Shown: positions 1 through 8,444 of the stretch, piece after piece
How positions within the stretch are numbered: the first letter of the stretch is position 1
How the letters are laid out: each line of letters starts with the position of its first letter
Origin: Ancylobacter novellus DSM 506
GTDB lineage: Bacteria > Pseudomonadota > Alphaproteobacteria > Rhizobiales > Xanthobacteraceae
Length of the DNA: 64,000 bases
Direction of reading: 5' to 3'
Assembly: GCF_000092925.1 (NCBI RefSeq)
Contig: NC_014217.1
Span: 1,426,001 to 1,490,000 of the forward strand
Notes under the pieces: model-generated
Databases searched by the model: none
The model's input: only the letters and a program-made list of their open reading frames with translations
Told to the model about the DNA's origin: nothing
Position numbers and translations under genes: made by a program

Positions 1-1062
1 ATCGCCAAGGCGGCGGTGGAAGCGGCGCTCGAAGCCGGCCACACGGTCGTCACCGCCAACAAGGCGCTGCTCGCCCATCACGGCGTGGCGCTGGCGCGCG
101 CGGCGGAGGAGAAGGGCGTCGGCATCCATTTCGAGGCGGCCGTGGCCGGCGGCATTCCGGTCATCAAGACCTTGCGCGAGGCGCTGCTCGGCAACGAGGT
201 CGCCCGCGTCTCCGGCATCCTCAACGGCACCTGCAACTACATCCTGACCCGGATGCAGGAGGAAGGGCTGTCCTTCGACGCCTGCCTCGCCGAAGCGCAG
301 CATCTCGGCTACGCCGAGGCCGACCCGACCTTCGACGTCGATGGCTTCGACACCGCGCACAAGCTCGCTCTGCTCGCCGCGCTCGCCTTCGGCGTGCAGC
401 CGGACCCGGACGCCATCCATATCGAGGGCATCCGCTCCATCACGCTCGCCGACATCGAGGCGGCGGACGAGCTCGGCTACCGCATCAAGCTGCTCGGCGT
501 CGCCGCCCGCACCGGGGACAAGGTGGAGCTGCGCGTGCACCCGACCATGGTGCCCAAGCACTGGCCGATCGCCCAGGTCTCCGGCGTCACCAATGCGGTG
601 GCGATCGACGGCGACGCGGTCCATCTCACCCTGGTCGGCCCCGGCGCCGGCAGCGACGCCACCGCCTCGGCCGTGGTCGGCGATCTCTGCGACATCGCGG
701 GCGGCAAGGGCGGCGCGCCCTTCGGCTGGCGCTCGGCGAGTTTGCGCGCGGCGGAGAAGGCAGCAATCCAGCGTCATGAAGGTGGGTATTATATCCGCCT
801 TGCGGCGGTGGACCGGCCCGGAACGGCGGCGGCCATCGCCCGGCATATGGCCGAGCAGAACATCTCGCTCGAATCCATCATGCAGCACCGGCGCGGCCGC
901 CCCCATGGCGGCGAGCGCGCGGAGAGCGCGGAGGACCCGGCACCGGTGGTGCTGATCACCTACGCGACGAACGAGGACGCGGTGCGACGCGCGATCGCCG
1001 CCATCGATCTCGATGGCGTCATCGCCTCGCCGCCGCAGGTGATACGGATCGAGAAAGACTGA
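1..1062 (+). CDS. hom: Homoserine dehydrogenase (3' part, 5' end outside window)
   Basis: Reduces aspartate-4-semialdehyde to homoserine with NAD(P)H in the cytoplasm, the branch point to threonine, methionine and isoleucine. The frame is open from base 1, giving 353 residues of a family usually about 430 long, so roughly the first 80 residues (the dinucleotide-binding start) are missing. Visible motifs are TANKALLA near residue 20, GGIPVIKTLRE, GILNGTCNYILT and DVDGFDTAHKL of the catalytic domain. A C-terminal ACT domain begins near residue 260 and carries an Arg/Gly-rich insert typical of alphaproteobacterial copies. The stop lies 13 bases before glpX, so the two are probably co-transcribed. 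Confidence 0.97.
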   Translation: MAKAAVEAALEAGHTVVTANKALLAHHGVALARAAEEKGVGIHFEAAVAGGIPVIKTLREALLGNEVARVSGILNGTCNYILTRMQEEGLSFDACLAEAQHLGYAEADPTFDVDGFDTAHKLALLAALAFGVQPDPDAIHIEGIRSITLADIEAADELGYRIKLLGVAARTGDKVELRVHPTMVPKHWPIAQVSGVTNAVAIDGDAVHLTLVGPGAGSDATASAVVGDLCDIAGGKGGAPFGWRSASLRAAEKAAIQRHEGGYYIRLAAVDRPGTAAAIARHMAEQNISLESIMQHRRGRPHGGERAESAEDPAPVVLITYATNEDAVRRAIAAIDLDGVIASPPQVIRIEKD

Positions 1063-1075
1063 GAGGGCTGGGACG

Positions 1076-2071
1076 ATGGCGGAAATTACGGTCAAGGCGG
1101 GCCAGGCGCTCGAGCGCATCCTGACGCTGGAGCTGGTGCGCGTCACCGAGCGCGCGGCAGTGGCCTCGGCGAGCCTGCGCGGGCGCGGCGACGAGAAGGC
1201 GGCCGACAAGGCCGCGGTCGACGCCATGCGCCGCGAGCTCAACCGCCTGCCGATCGCCGGCCGCATCGTCATCGGCGAGGGCGAGCGCGACGAGGCGCCG
1301 ATGCTGTTCATCGGCGAGGAGGTCGGCACCGGCAAGGGCCCGGCGGTGGACATCGCCGTCGATCCGCTGGAAGGCACCACGCTCTGCGCCAAGAACATGC
1401 CCGGCTCCATCGCCGTGATGGCCATGGCCGAGGGCGGCACGCTGCTCTACGCGCCCGACGTCTACATGGACAAGATCGCCATCGGGCCGGGCTACCCGAA
1501 GGGCACTATCGACATCGACGCGACGCCGGCGGACAACATCCACTCGCTGGCCAAGGCCAAGGGTGTGAAGCCCGCCGAGATCACCGCGCTGATCCTCGAC
1601 CGCCCGCGCCACGCCGCCATCATCGAGGCGGTGCGCAAGACCGGCGCCTCGGTGCAGCTCATCACCGACGGCGACGTCGCAGGCGTGATCCACACCACCA
1701 ACCCGGACGAGACCGGCGTCGACATCTATCTCGGCACCGGCGGCGCGCCGGAAGGCGTGCTGGCGGCGGCGGCGCTGCGCTGCATCGGCGGCGAGATGTA
1801 CACCCGCCTCATCCTCGACACCGAGGAGAAGCGCGAGCGTGCCAAGACCATGGGCGTCACCGACCCGAAGAAGATCTACACCATCTTCGACATGGTGCGC
1901 GGCGACTGCCTGATCTCGGCGACCGGGGTCACCACCGGCAATTTGCTCAAGGGCGTGAAGTACGAGAAGGGCGTGGTGAAGACCCACACCGTTGTCATGC
2001 GCTCCGCCTCCGGCACGGTCCGCTGGATCGAGGCCGAGCACCGGGACATGTCGAAGTTCCATCTGGGGTGA
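1076..2071 (+). CDS. glpX: Class II fructose-1,6-bisphosphatase
   Basis: Hydrolyses fructose-1,6-bisphosphate to fructose-6-phosphate for gluconeogenesis, or for the Calvin cycle in autotrophs; cytoplasmic and metal dependent. The 331 residues match the usual GlpX length. The metal- and phosphate-binding motifs of the lithium-sensitive phosphatase fold are present: GEGERDEAPML near residue 67 and DPLEGTT near residue 97. A purine-rich ribosome site (gagagg) precedes the ATG. hom-glpX-recJ is a familiar order in Hyphomicrobiales; here recJ is displaced about 6.6 kb downstream. Confidence 0.97.
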   Translation: MAEITVKAGQALERILTLELVRVTERAAVASASLRGRGDEKAADKAAVDAMRRELNRLPIAGRIVIGEGERDEAPMLFIGEEVGTGKGPAVDIAVDPLEGTTLCAKNMPGSIAVMAMAEGGTLLYAPDVYMDKIAIGPGYPKGTIDIDATPADNIHSLAKAKGVKPAEITALILDRPRHAAIIEAVRKTGASVQLITDGDVAGVIHTTNPDETGVDIYLGTGGAPEGVLAAAALRCIGGEMYTRLILDTEEKRERAKTMGVTDPKKIYTIFDMVRGDCLISATGVTTGNLLKGVKYEKGVVKTHTVVMRSASGTVRWIEAEHRDMSKFHLG

Positions 2072-2087
2072 GGCTGCCCGCAGCCGT

Positions 2088-2122
2088 CATCCCGGACGGC
2101 CGCAGGCCGATCCGGGATCGCG
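2088..2122. repeat. Short intergenic dyad
   Basis: A hyphenated palindrome: tcatcccgga on the left and tccgggat on the right, around a GC-rich centre. It sits directly after glpX and before the first RPE-type element. It may act as a weak terminator or be a small repeat of its own; there is no run of T after it. Confidence 0.45.
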
Positions 2123-2154
2123 TGCAGAATGGGGAGCGATCTCCAGTAGCGCAC

Positions 2155-2292
2155 CCTCATCCTGAGGTGCGAGCCCACGGGTCTTGCCTTCGGCAAGCCC
2201 GAGGACAGGCTCCGCGAGCCTCGAAGGATGGTCCTTCAAACGCGGATGAGCATCCTTCGAGGCCCGGCTTTGCCGGGCACCTCAGGATGAGG
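2155..2292. repeat. RPE-type intergenic palindromic element, copy 1
   Basis: A 138-base element with nested inverted repeats. The outer arms read cctcatcctgaggtgc and its complement cacctcaggatgagg. The inner arms read cctcgaaggatg and catccttcgagg. A small hairpin (gcccggctttgccgggc) lies beside the right arm. Related copies occur at 8235-8343, 8445-8552 and 29914-30012. Such families, known as RPE or REP-like palindromes in rhizobia, are non-coding, spread by unclear means, and can fold into long stems in RNA. This copy has a longer left half than the others. It fills most of the 422-base gap after glpX. Confidence 0.85.
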
Positions 2293-2493
2293 TCGAGTGG
2301 GTGGATAGAGAAGTCAGCGGGGCGCGAGGCGCCCCGTTTTCATTTTGCCGGCAGGCGTGCGGGCCGGGGCACGCGGAAGCCCAGCCCGGGCTTTGGATGC
2401 GTCGCGGTGTGCTGTATACCAGTGGGCCGTCGAAGCGCTTCCGTCCGGGAGAGCCTTCGCGGGACGCAAAGCCAATTGCCAAGGGAACGACCC

Positions 2494-2835
2494 ATGCCCG
2501 CTCCTCATTCCGAGATCCCCGCCCTGCAGTCGAAGATCGTCGGCCTCATCGGCGAAGACAAATACACCGAGGTCGCCGAGGCCTATGCGGCCTTCGTGAA
2601 GGAGCACCCGACGACCACCTACATGGCCGCCGAGCCGATCCCCTTCAAGGTCGCCGACCGCCTCGCCAAGAAGTACGGCTCCTCCGCCACCACCACCTTC
2701 ACCCTGCGCCACATCACCTGGGCGTCCGACCTTGCGGCGGCTCTGAAGAGCGGCCCGGCGGAGTTCGGCGCATTCACGGCCAAAACCGACGCCGCGGTCG
2801 CCGAGATCGCCAAGACGGTGAAGAAGGTCGCCTGA
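2494..2835 (+). CDS. Conserved hypothetical small protein
   Basis: A 113-residue protein I do not recognise with a named function. It has no signal peptide and no membrane segment, so it is probably cytoplasmic. It looks mostly helical, with an N-terminal helix, a central Pro-Thr-Thr stretch and a Lys/Ala-rich C-terminal helix ending in AKTVKKVA. The ATG at 2494 was chosen because aaggga lies just upstream and a longer in-frame reading would run through the RPE element. It is a single transcription unit with a strong terminator 27 bases after the stop. Codon use is like its neighbours, with heavy GC at third positions. Confidence 0.8.
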   Translation: MPAPHSEIPALQSKIVGLIGEDKYTEVAEAYAAFVKEHPTTTYMAAEPIPFKVADRLAKKYGSSATTTFTLRHITWASDLAAALKSGPAEFGAFTAKTDAAVAEIAKTVKKVA

Positions 2836-2861
2836 GCGGCTTTCTCTGCCGAGGTTTACGG

Positions 2862-2888
2862 AAGGCCGGCCGCTGGGCCGGCCTTTTT
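2862..2888 (+). terminator. Rho-independent terminator
   Basis: A perfect 10-base-pair stem (aaggccggcc / ggccggcctt) with a four-base loop, followed by a T run (tttttgttt). It ends the 2494-2835 gene. Confidence 0.9.
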
Positions 2889-2915
2889 GTTTGCGGCGGG
2901 GCCACTCGGAACACT

Positions 2916-3002
2916 GTCATGGCCGGGCTTGGCCCGGCCATCCACGTCTTCTGGTCTGTGCGCGGACAAGTCGTGGATGCCCGGGCCAAGCCCGGGCATG
3001 AC
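2916..3002. repeat. Second palindromic repeat type (catggccgggc family)
   Basis: Outer arms gtcatg and catgac enclose two GC-rich hairpins (ggccgggcttggcccggcc and cccgggccaagcccggg) and inner tccacg/cgtgga arms. This form is common between genes in Hyphomicrobiales and differs in sequence from the cctcatcctgag family. It lies just beyond the terminator at 2862-2888 and next to the 3' end of the esterase gene on the other strand. Confidence 0.75.
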
Positions 3003-3021
3003 GTTGTACGAGGCTGCGGAG

Positions 3022-3729
3022 TCAGCCCTTCGCCGCCACGCCCTTCAGGAAATACTCCACCCCCAGCTTCACCATGTCGGGCTGGGAGGCGTGCGGGCCG
3101 GGGTGCTCGACATAGGTCAGCTCGTAGCCGGCGCGGCGCAGCTTGGCGGCGTGGGAGCGGCCGGCGGTGTCGATCGGCGTCTGCGTGTCCTGCTGGCCGT
3201 GGGCGATGAACACGCGTGGAGAGCCCTCCTGCGCCAGCACCGTCATGAAGCCGGCGGAGAAGGCGAGGATGTGCGAGACGAGGTGCCCGTTGCTCAGCCC
3301 GGTGGAGAGCGAGTAGCTGCCGCCGTCGGAATGGCCGGCAAAGGCGAAATGCGCCGGGTCCAGCGTGAAGCGCGAGGCAACCTCGGCAAGCCCGATGTCG
3401 AGCCGCTCGCGGTCCGGCCCGTTGCCGGCGATGACGATGTCCCAGGTCGGGAACAGCGACTGCGGCACCAGCAGCAGGAAGCCGCGCTCCTCGGCGTGCC
3501 CGCGCAGGATCGGCATGATCTTCTCGGCGCTGCCGCCGCCGCCATGGAACAGCGTCACCAGCGGCGTCGGCCGCGCCGCGTCGATGCCCTCGGGCACGAT
3601 GAGCACATAGTCGCGCGTGTCGAACAGGCCGAGATCGTGCCGGCCGGGCGGCAGCGGCGGCTTGGTCGGGGCGGCATGGGTGAAGGCGAGGCGGCCGAGC
3701 AGGCTGAGGTCGAGCATGGCGCGCACCAT
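3022..3729 (-). CDS. Alpha/beta hydrolase, phospholipase/carboxylesterase-like
   Basis: A 235-residue serine hydrolase. The nucleophile elbow is GHSDGGSYS near residue 132. The acid is probably the Asp in HGQQDTQTP and the base the His in HPGPHASQP, in the order expected of the alpha/beta-hydrolase fold. LFHGGGGSAEK near residue 62 would form the oxyanion hole and resembles polyhydroxybutyrate depolymerase and phospholipase/carboxylesterase relatives. No signal peptide is seen, so it is probably cytoplasmic. The natural substrate cannot be told from sequence. A second ATG four codons in is an alternative start. Confidence 0.85.
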   Translation of the reverse strand: MVRAMLDLSLLGRLAFTHAAPTKPPLPPGRHDLGLFDTRDYVLIVPEGIDAARPTPLVTLFHGGGGSAEKIMPILRGHAEERGFLLLVPQSLFPTWDIVIAGNGPDRERLDIGLAEVASRFTLDPAHFAFAGHSDGGSYSLSTGLSNGHLVSHILAFSAGFMTVLAQEGSPRVFIAHGQQDTQTPIDTAGRSHAAKLRRAGYELTYVEHPGPHASQPDMVKLGVEYFLKGVAAKG

Positions 3730-3966
3730 AGTGCGGCCTTCCGCCGGTGCAAGCCGCGCGCGTGCCCAAAGAGGGGCGGCGCAGAGCCAAGTCCCGCCGC
3801 GTCATGAGGCGGGCGCAGGGCTGGCATGGCGGCGCGGGCCTTTGCCGGGGAGGTCCGGAAGGCTATCAGCTAGAAGCTGCCGCGATTCTCCCCATCGCGG
3901 CGCGCGGTTGGCGATCGGCTTCCGGTCGGTGCCGCCGGTTTCGCCCCGCCCCGCCTTTGGACCGCA

Positions 3967-4830
3967 ATGCCGCTCAGGGACAAGCTGCTCGCCATCGCCG
4001 TGGTCGGCGTGTGGGGGCTCAACATGATCGTCATCAAGCTTGGCGTGGCCGAGATCCCGCCGCTCTTGATGAGCGCGATGCGCTTCGTGCTGGTGGCGGG
4101 GCTGGTGCTGCCCTTCACCCGCATCAAGCGGGCCGACCTGCCGGTCCTCGCTTTGCTGTCCTTCACCTTCGGCACGCTGCATTTCGGCTTTCTCTTCGCC
4201 GGCCTGCGCAACGCCGAGGCCGGCACCAGCGCGGTGATCATCCAGCTCGGCGCGCCGATCGCCACCCTGCTGGCCTGCCTGTTCCTGCGCGAGCCGCTCG
4301 GCCGCCGCCGCCTGCTCGGCCTTCTCGTTTCGGTTGCCGGCATCGCCATCCTCGCCGCCGGCCCGACGCTGCCGGGGCCGCTGTCCTTCACGCTTCTGAC
4401 GATCAGCGCCACGGGCTGGGCGGTGTCGAACCTCATCGTCAAGAACATCGACGACATCTCGCCCATGGCGATCATGGGCTGGTCGTCGCTGCTCTCGGTG
4501 CCGCAGCTTCTGCTGGGCTCCTGGGTCTTCGAACGGGCGGAGTGGCCGCTTGTCTACGCCGCCGGCTGGCATGGCTGGCTGTGCGTGCTCTACAGCGCGA
4601 TCGCCTCGTCCATCTTCGGCTACGGCATCTGGTACTGGCTGCTGCGGCGCCACCCGATCAGCGCGGTGGTGCCCTATTCGATGCTGAACCCGCTGCTCTC
4701 GGTGCTGTTCGGCATCGTGCTGATCGGCGACGATCCCTCGCCGGTGAAGGTGGCCGGCGCGCTGGTCATGGTGGCCGGCGTGGCGCTGATCCTGCGCAAG
4801 CGCGACGCCAAGCTGCCCGACACGGCGTGA
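3967..4830 (+). CDS. EamA-family (DMT superfamily) transporter
   Basis: A 287-residue inner-membrane protein with about ten hydrophobic segments arranged as two five-helix EamA repeats, roughly residues 5-135 and 145-280. The repeat signature GLRNAEAGTSAVIIQLGAP in the first half and ISAVVPYSMLNPLLSVLFG in the second are typical. Members export amino acids, purines or related metabolites; the substrate here is unknown. It stands alone, with about 240 bases of unassigned sequence upstream, and converges on the phytase-like gene. Confidence 0.88.
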   Translation: MPLRDKLLAIAVVGVWGLNMIVIKLGVAEIPPLLMSAMRFVLVAGLVLPFTRIKRADLPVLALLSFTFGTLHFGFLFAGLRNAEAGTSAVIIQLGAPIATLLACLFLREPLGRRRLLGLLVSVAGIAILAAGPTLPGPLSFTLLTISATGWAVSNLIVKNIDDISPMAIMGWSSLLSVPQLLLGSWVFERAEWPLVYAAGWHGWLCVLYSAIASSIFGYGIWYWLLRRHPISAVVPYSMLNPLLSVLFGIVLIGDDPSPVKVAGALVMVAGVALILRKRDAKLPDTA

Positions 4831-4877
4831 GGCGAACGGCCGGAGCGTCGCCGCCCCGGCCGCCTTTCGTCAGTCCG

Positions 4878-6254
4878 TCACTTGGCCTTCAGGAACTCGC
4901 CGACCTCGAGCAGCACCATCTCGTTGTCGTCGGCCTTGTTCGGCTCGCGCGAGGAGGAGAAGGGCAGGTTGTTGTCGTTGCCCACCACGATGTGCGTGGC
5001 GTCCACCACCTCGACATTCTCGATGGTGAAGAAGGGGAAGGTCAGCACGCCGTCATTGAGCGGCTTGCGGGCCTTTTTGTCCGGGTCGGCGATCTTCATC
5101 AGGTCGATATGGCCGATCTTGTGCGCCGCCTTGCCGGCGTTCGCGTCGGTCAGCTCGATCTTGTAGATGCGCTTGAACCTGGCGATGTCGTGGAAGCAGT
5201 CCGGGCGCTTCTGGCCTTCCGGGCAGGCCTTGTCGGCGGTGCCCTCGGCGTCGTCGCGCTCGATGATGAGCCCCGTCGTGCCGTCGATCATGTTGAAGTC
5301 GCCGATGGCGTTGCCGTTCTGCTCGAGGACGTACTGCCACATGCGGCCGGTCCACTTCTGGTTGGCGACGTCGAATTCGAGGATCGGCAGGAAGGTCTTG
5401 CCGTCGGCGGTCTTCTGCCAGTCCTTCGTCGAAGCGTCCCAGAGCGGGCCTTCGAGCAGGGCGTAGAGGTACTTGCCGTCCTTGGACGAGGCCATGCCCT
5501 CATAGCCCTTGGAGCGGCGGGCGTTGAAGGCCGCGGTCTGGTTCGGCACGCCGGCCGAGGCGACGGCGTAATGGTCGGGCGAGCGCACCGGCGTCTCGCC
5601 AGCCACCGTCTCGAACACGCCGAGCACCTTGCCGTTCATGTCGGCCTTGATCAAATAGGGGCCGAACTCGTCGCCGATCCAGAAATTGTCGCCGATGATC
5701 TGGAAGCTCTCGGTGTCGAAGTCCGAGCCGGTGAGGTAGCGCTTCTCTGTGCCCTCATGGACGATGCGGAACGGCACCTTCTTGTCGGGGTCGGTGAGGA
5801 AGACGGTCTGGAGCGGCTCGAACGTGCCCTTCTCCCAGTCGATCCTGTAGCGGTTGAGGTAGAGCGCCGAATCCGGGCTGTTGGCCTTCGCGCCCATGCC
5901 GTTGTCGGTGATGATCCAGAACGAGCCGTCGGCCATCATCTTGATGCCGGAATGGCCCTGGCGCGGCTGGCCCTTGAAGGGCAGCGACACGCCGGTCGGG
6001 CGCCCGCCGGACTTGCCTTCCACCGTGCCGGCGGCCTCGACGCGGGTGCCGGTGGTGAACTTGCCGGAGGTCTTCAGGTCGGCCGGTGCGTCGGCCGGCA
6101 TCTCGATGAAGCTCTCGGCCGGCATCACGGCGTGGCCGGCGAGCGTCGCCGGATAGGTCTCGTCGGCGTGGGCGGAGGTGCCGAGCTGCGTGGCGAACAC
6201 CAGCGCCAGCGCGGCGCCGGCCAGCAGGGACAGGCGGGAGGAGAGGGGGGACAT
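4878..6254 (-). CDS. Secreted esterase-like phytase-family protein
   Basis: A 458-residue exported protein with a signal peptide (hydrophobic stretch residues 8-27, cleavage near SAHA-DE). The body matches the esterase-like activity of phytase domain: GHSGIKMMADGSFWIITDNG, FQIIGDNFWIGDEFGPYLI and RSKGYEGMASS are typical blade motifs of a beta-propeller. Family members are periplasmic or surface hydrolases of phosphoesters, but activity is poorly documented. An excellent ribosome site (aaggagat) precedes the ATG. No partner gene is adjacent. Confidence 0.85.
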   Translation of the reverse strand: MSPLSSRLSLLAGAALALVFATQLGTSAHADETYPATLAGHAVMPAESFIEMPADAPADLKTSGKFTTGTRVEAAGTVEGKSGGRPTGVSLPFKGQPRQGHSGIKMMADGSFWIITDNGMGAKANSPDSALYLNRYRIDWEKGTFEPLQTVFLTDPDKKVPFRIVHEGTEKRYLTGSDFDTESFQIIGDNFWIGDEFGPYLIKADMNGKVLGVFETVAGETPVRSPDHYAVASAGVPNQTAAFNARRSKGYEGMASSKDGKYLYALLEGPLWDASTKDWQKTADGKTFLPILEFDVANQKWTGRMWQYVLEQNGNAIGDFNMIDGTTGLIIERDDAEGTADKACPEGQKRPDCFHDIARFKRIYKIELTDANAGKAAHKIGHIDLMKIADPDKKARKPLNDGVLTFPFFTIENVEVVDATHIVVGNDNNLPFSSSREPNKADDNEMVLLEVGEFLKAK

Positions 6255-6376
6255 GGCGGATCTCCTTTGAAATCGGCCGGCGCAAGGCCGGGCGCGATGT
6301 CGTGGGCCCCGCCCATGTCCTTCACGCTACGTTACGATGACGGAGCGATGACGCTCCCTCCGTCTTTCGCCGCCCG

Positions 6377-7354
6377 TCACGCCGTCGCCTGTGCGGGTGC
6401 GCAGGCGAGGCAGATCTGCTCGACATGGCGCAAATCCGTGCCGCAACAGCCGCCGAGGATGTGGAGGTTCTTCATCCGGCCCCGCAGATCGCGGTACTGC
6501 CGGCCGAGCTCGGCCGGATCGCCGGCGTCGAGGTTCGGCGAGGAATCGAGCTCGGCATGGCTGCGGTGCGAGGCGTTGGCCCGCAGCCCGCGGATGCGCT
6601 CCAGCCACGCGCCGCCCTCCGCCACCACATGGTCGAAATGCGTCGGGTGGGCGCAGTTGATCATGTAATAGGCCGGCGTGTTGCCGGTCTCGGCGTCCAC
6701 CTGCTCGATCGCCTCGCGCAAGGGCTGGCCGGTGGGCAGGCGCCCGTCCGTCTCCAGCGTGAAGGAGATGACGGAGGGTAGGCGCAGTTCCTGTGCGGCG
6801 ATGGCGACGCCGAGCGCCTCCTCGACATAGTTCATCGTGTAGGCGCTCACCATGTCGGCCGGGCCGTCGGCGAAGATGCCGATCTGCGTGGCGTGGTAGT
6901 CCGCCGCCTCGTCGATCGCCATGGCGCCGTCCGGCCGGTAGCCGTCGCCGCGCGGGCCGACCACGCCGCTCACCACGACCGGCGTGGCGGGCGTCTCGTG
7001 GCGCTCGCGCAGCGCGACCAGGAGGTCGATGCTGGCGCGGTTGAACCCGGCGAGCGCCTCCTGCGTGAAGCCGAGCTTGTCCGCCCAGTCCGGGCTGGCC
7101 CGCCAGGTCGGCGCGTCCAGCACGAATCCGGTGCCGTGGGCACGGGCGAGCTCGGCGAAGCGGGCGTAATAGGCGCGCAAGGCCTCGCGCCCCGCCGCAT
7201 CCTTCATCAGGTCGATGGAGGCGAAGCAGGGCAGGTCGATGCCCTCGTGGAAGATGAACGTCGTCTCCATGCCGCCGTCCATCAGGAACAGGCGGTCTGA
7301 GAGCAGGGGCAGGGCATGGCGATATTTCGCGCCGTACGGATTGGCGTCGGTCAT
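6377..7354 (-). CDS. Homocysteine S-methyltransferase family protein
   Basis: Transfers a methyl group to homocysteine, giving methionine, from a donor such as S-methylmethionine or a betaine. The 325 residues form one TIM-barrel domain. The zinc-binding cysteines are visible: one in YYMINCAHP and a pair in HILGGCCGTD near the C-terminus. MDGGMETTF at the N-terminus is also characteristic. Start at 7354 was chosen over an upstream codon at 7384 because gagagg precedes it. It is divergent from a TetR-family gene, with a dyad between them, so that regulator may control it. The methyl donor cannot be told. Confidence 0.88.
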   Translation of the reverse strand: MTDANPYGAKYRHALPLLSDRLFLMDGGMETTFIFHEGIDLPCFASIDLMKDAAGREALRAYYARFAELARAHGTGFVLDAPTWRASPDWADKLGFTQEALAGFNRASIDLLVALRERHETPATPVVVSGVVGPRGDGYRPDGAMAIDEAADYHATQIGIFADGPADMVSAYTMNYVEEALGVAIAAQELRLPSVISFTLETDGRLPTGQPLREAIEQVDAETGNTPAYYMINCAHPTHFDHVVAEGGAWLERIRGLRANASHRSHAELDSSPNLDAGDPAELGRQYRDLRGRMKNLHILGGCCGTDLRHVEQICLACAPAQATA

Positions 7355-7484
7355 GGTCGTCCTCTCGGGTTGTCTTCTTCGCATTTACTGGCGGAAACCG
7401 GACCCGCCCTGGGCCGTGTTGATGCCCCGGATCGGCCCGCCGACCTAGCCGTCTCGCGGTCAAGTCGCGCCGAGATTCTATTTT

Positions 7485-7502
7485 TACTTGTTTTCTCAAG
7501 TA
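7485..7502. promoter_or_regulatory. Palindromic operator candidate between divergent genes
   Basis: The sequence tacttg-ttttct-caagta is a perfect six-base inverted repeat with a six-base spacer, in an AT-rich patch. It lies between the homocysteine methyltransferase gene and the TetR-family gene. Size and place suit a TetR-type dimer site; which protein binds it is inferred. Confidence 0.5.
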
Positions 7503-7559
7503 TTTGATGGTTCCGTCCACGCCTGCCGATGCGCGCATGACGCGAAGCCGCGCCGCTTT

Positions 7560-7578
7560 ACTGTGCCTGTGGTACAGT
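7560..7578. promoter_or_regulatory. Second dyad just before the TetR-family start
   Basis: actgt and acagt arms are separated by nine bases, ending six bases before the preferred ATG at 7585. It could be an autoregulatory operator. The arms are short, so support is modest. Confidence 0.35.
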
Positions 7579-7584
7579 TACGTC

Positions 7585-8208
7585 ATGTTGGAAAACACGC
7601 CGAAGCGCCGCACCGATACCAGGCAGCGCCTGCTCGAGCTCGCCGAGCAGGCCGTGCTCGCCAAGGGCTTTTCCTCGACCTCCATCGACGAGCTGATCGT
7701 CGGTGTCGGTATCACCAAGAGCGGCTTCTTCTATCATTTCCGCGACAAGAACGACCTCGCCCGCGCGCTGCTGGAGCGGCATATCGAGCGCGACCGGGTG
7801 TTGCTCGACGACATCTTCCAGCGCGCCGACGAATTGAACGACGACCCGCTGCACGGCTTCCTCGTCGGCCTGAAGCTGTTCGCCGAGATGATGGCGGCGC
7901 TGCCCGAGGCGCATCCCGGTTGCCTCGCCGCCACGCTCTGCTACCAGGACCAGCTCTTCGACCGCACCGTGCACGCACTCAACGCCGAGAGCGTGCTCGC
8001 CTGGCGCCGGCGCTTCCGCGCCCGTCTCGACGCCATCGCCGAGCGTTACCCGCAACACGAGCCGGTCGACCTCGACGCGCTGTCCGACATGATCGCGACG
8101 CTGGTCGAAGGCGGGCTGGTGATGGGCCGCGCGCTGAAGGACCCCTCCATATTGCCGAAGCAGATCCTGCTGTTCCGCGATTTCCTGCGGCTGACGTTCC
8201 AGCCTTGA
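7585..8208 (+). CDS. TetR/AcrR family transcriptional regulator
   Basis: A 207-residue DNA-binding regulator. The N-terminal helix-turn-helix region is clear: TRQRLLELAEQAVLAKGFSS, then TSIDELIVGVGITKSGFFYH and FRDKNDLARALL (residues 11-67). The remainder is the ligand-binding and dimer domain. The start at 7585 gives the usual spacing to the HTH region, although the frame stays open upstream to 7504. Divergent orientation from the homocysteine methyltransferase gene, with a perfect palindrome between, suggests that gene as its target. The ligand is unknown. Confidence 0.88.
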   Translation: MLENTPKRRTDTRQRLLELAEQAVLAKGFSSTSIDELIVGVGITKSGFFYHFRDKNDLARALLERHIERDRVLLDDIFQRADELNDDPLHGFLVGLKLFAEMMAALPEAHPGCLAATLCYQDQLFDRTVHALNAESVLAWRRRFRARLDAIAERYPQHEPVDLDALSDMIATLVEGGLVMGRALKDPSILPKQILLFRDFLRLTFQP

Positions 8209-8234
8209 AGGGGCAGCCTCCTGGGACGTGCACC

Positions 8235-8343
8235 GTCATCCTGAGGTGCTGGCCAAAGGCTAGCCTCGAAGGATGCTCGCCACCGAGCGCCCGGACGAGC
8301 ATCCTTCGAGGCCCGGCCGTTGGCCGGGCACCTCAGGATGAGG
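8235..8343. repeat. RPE-type intergenic palindromic element, copy 2
   Basis: Same family as 2155-2292: left arm gtcatcctgaggtgc with cctcgaaggatg, right half catccttcgagg, the gcccggccgttggccgggc hairpin, and cacctcaggatgagg. It begins 27 bases after the TetR-family stop and could serve as a transcript end. Confidence 0.85.
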
Positions 8344-8383
8344 TTCCTTGGGCGAGGGAATAGGATATCGGGCACGCGTGCTC

Positions 8384-8444
8384 GTCATCCTGAGTGCCTG
8401 ACCCGCAGTACACCCTCATCTTGAGAGCCCGACCCACCGCGCAT
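8384..8444. repeat. Degenerate RPE-type half elements
   Basis: Two decayed left-arm fragments (tcatcctgagtgcc near 8384 and ccctcatcttgag near 8413) lie between the two full copies. They suggest repeated insertion and decay at this spot. Confidence 0.55.

Noticed and set aside
4831..4877. Terminator between the EamA and phytase-like genes
   Set aside because: A ggccgg...ccggcc pairing exists but has a 12-base loop and only a short T tract, so it is too weak to list.
3747..6668. A 973-residue plus-strand open frame across the EamA and phytase-like genes
   Set aside because: It runs antisense to the phytase-like gene and out of frame with the transporter; the composition is that of a shadow frame.
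7355..7484. SAM-II, SAM/SAH or SAH riboswitch before the homocysteine methyltransferase gene
   Set aside because: Read on the minus strand, the leader shows none of the conserved cores as I know them; only weak GC hairpins occur.
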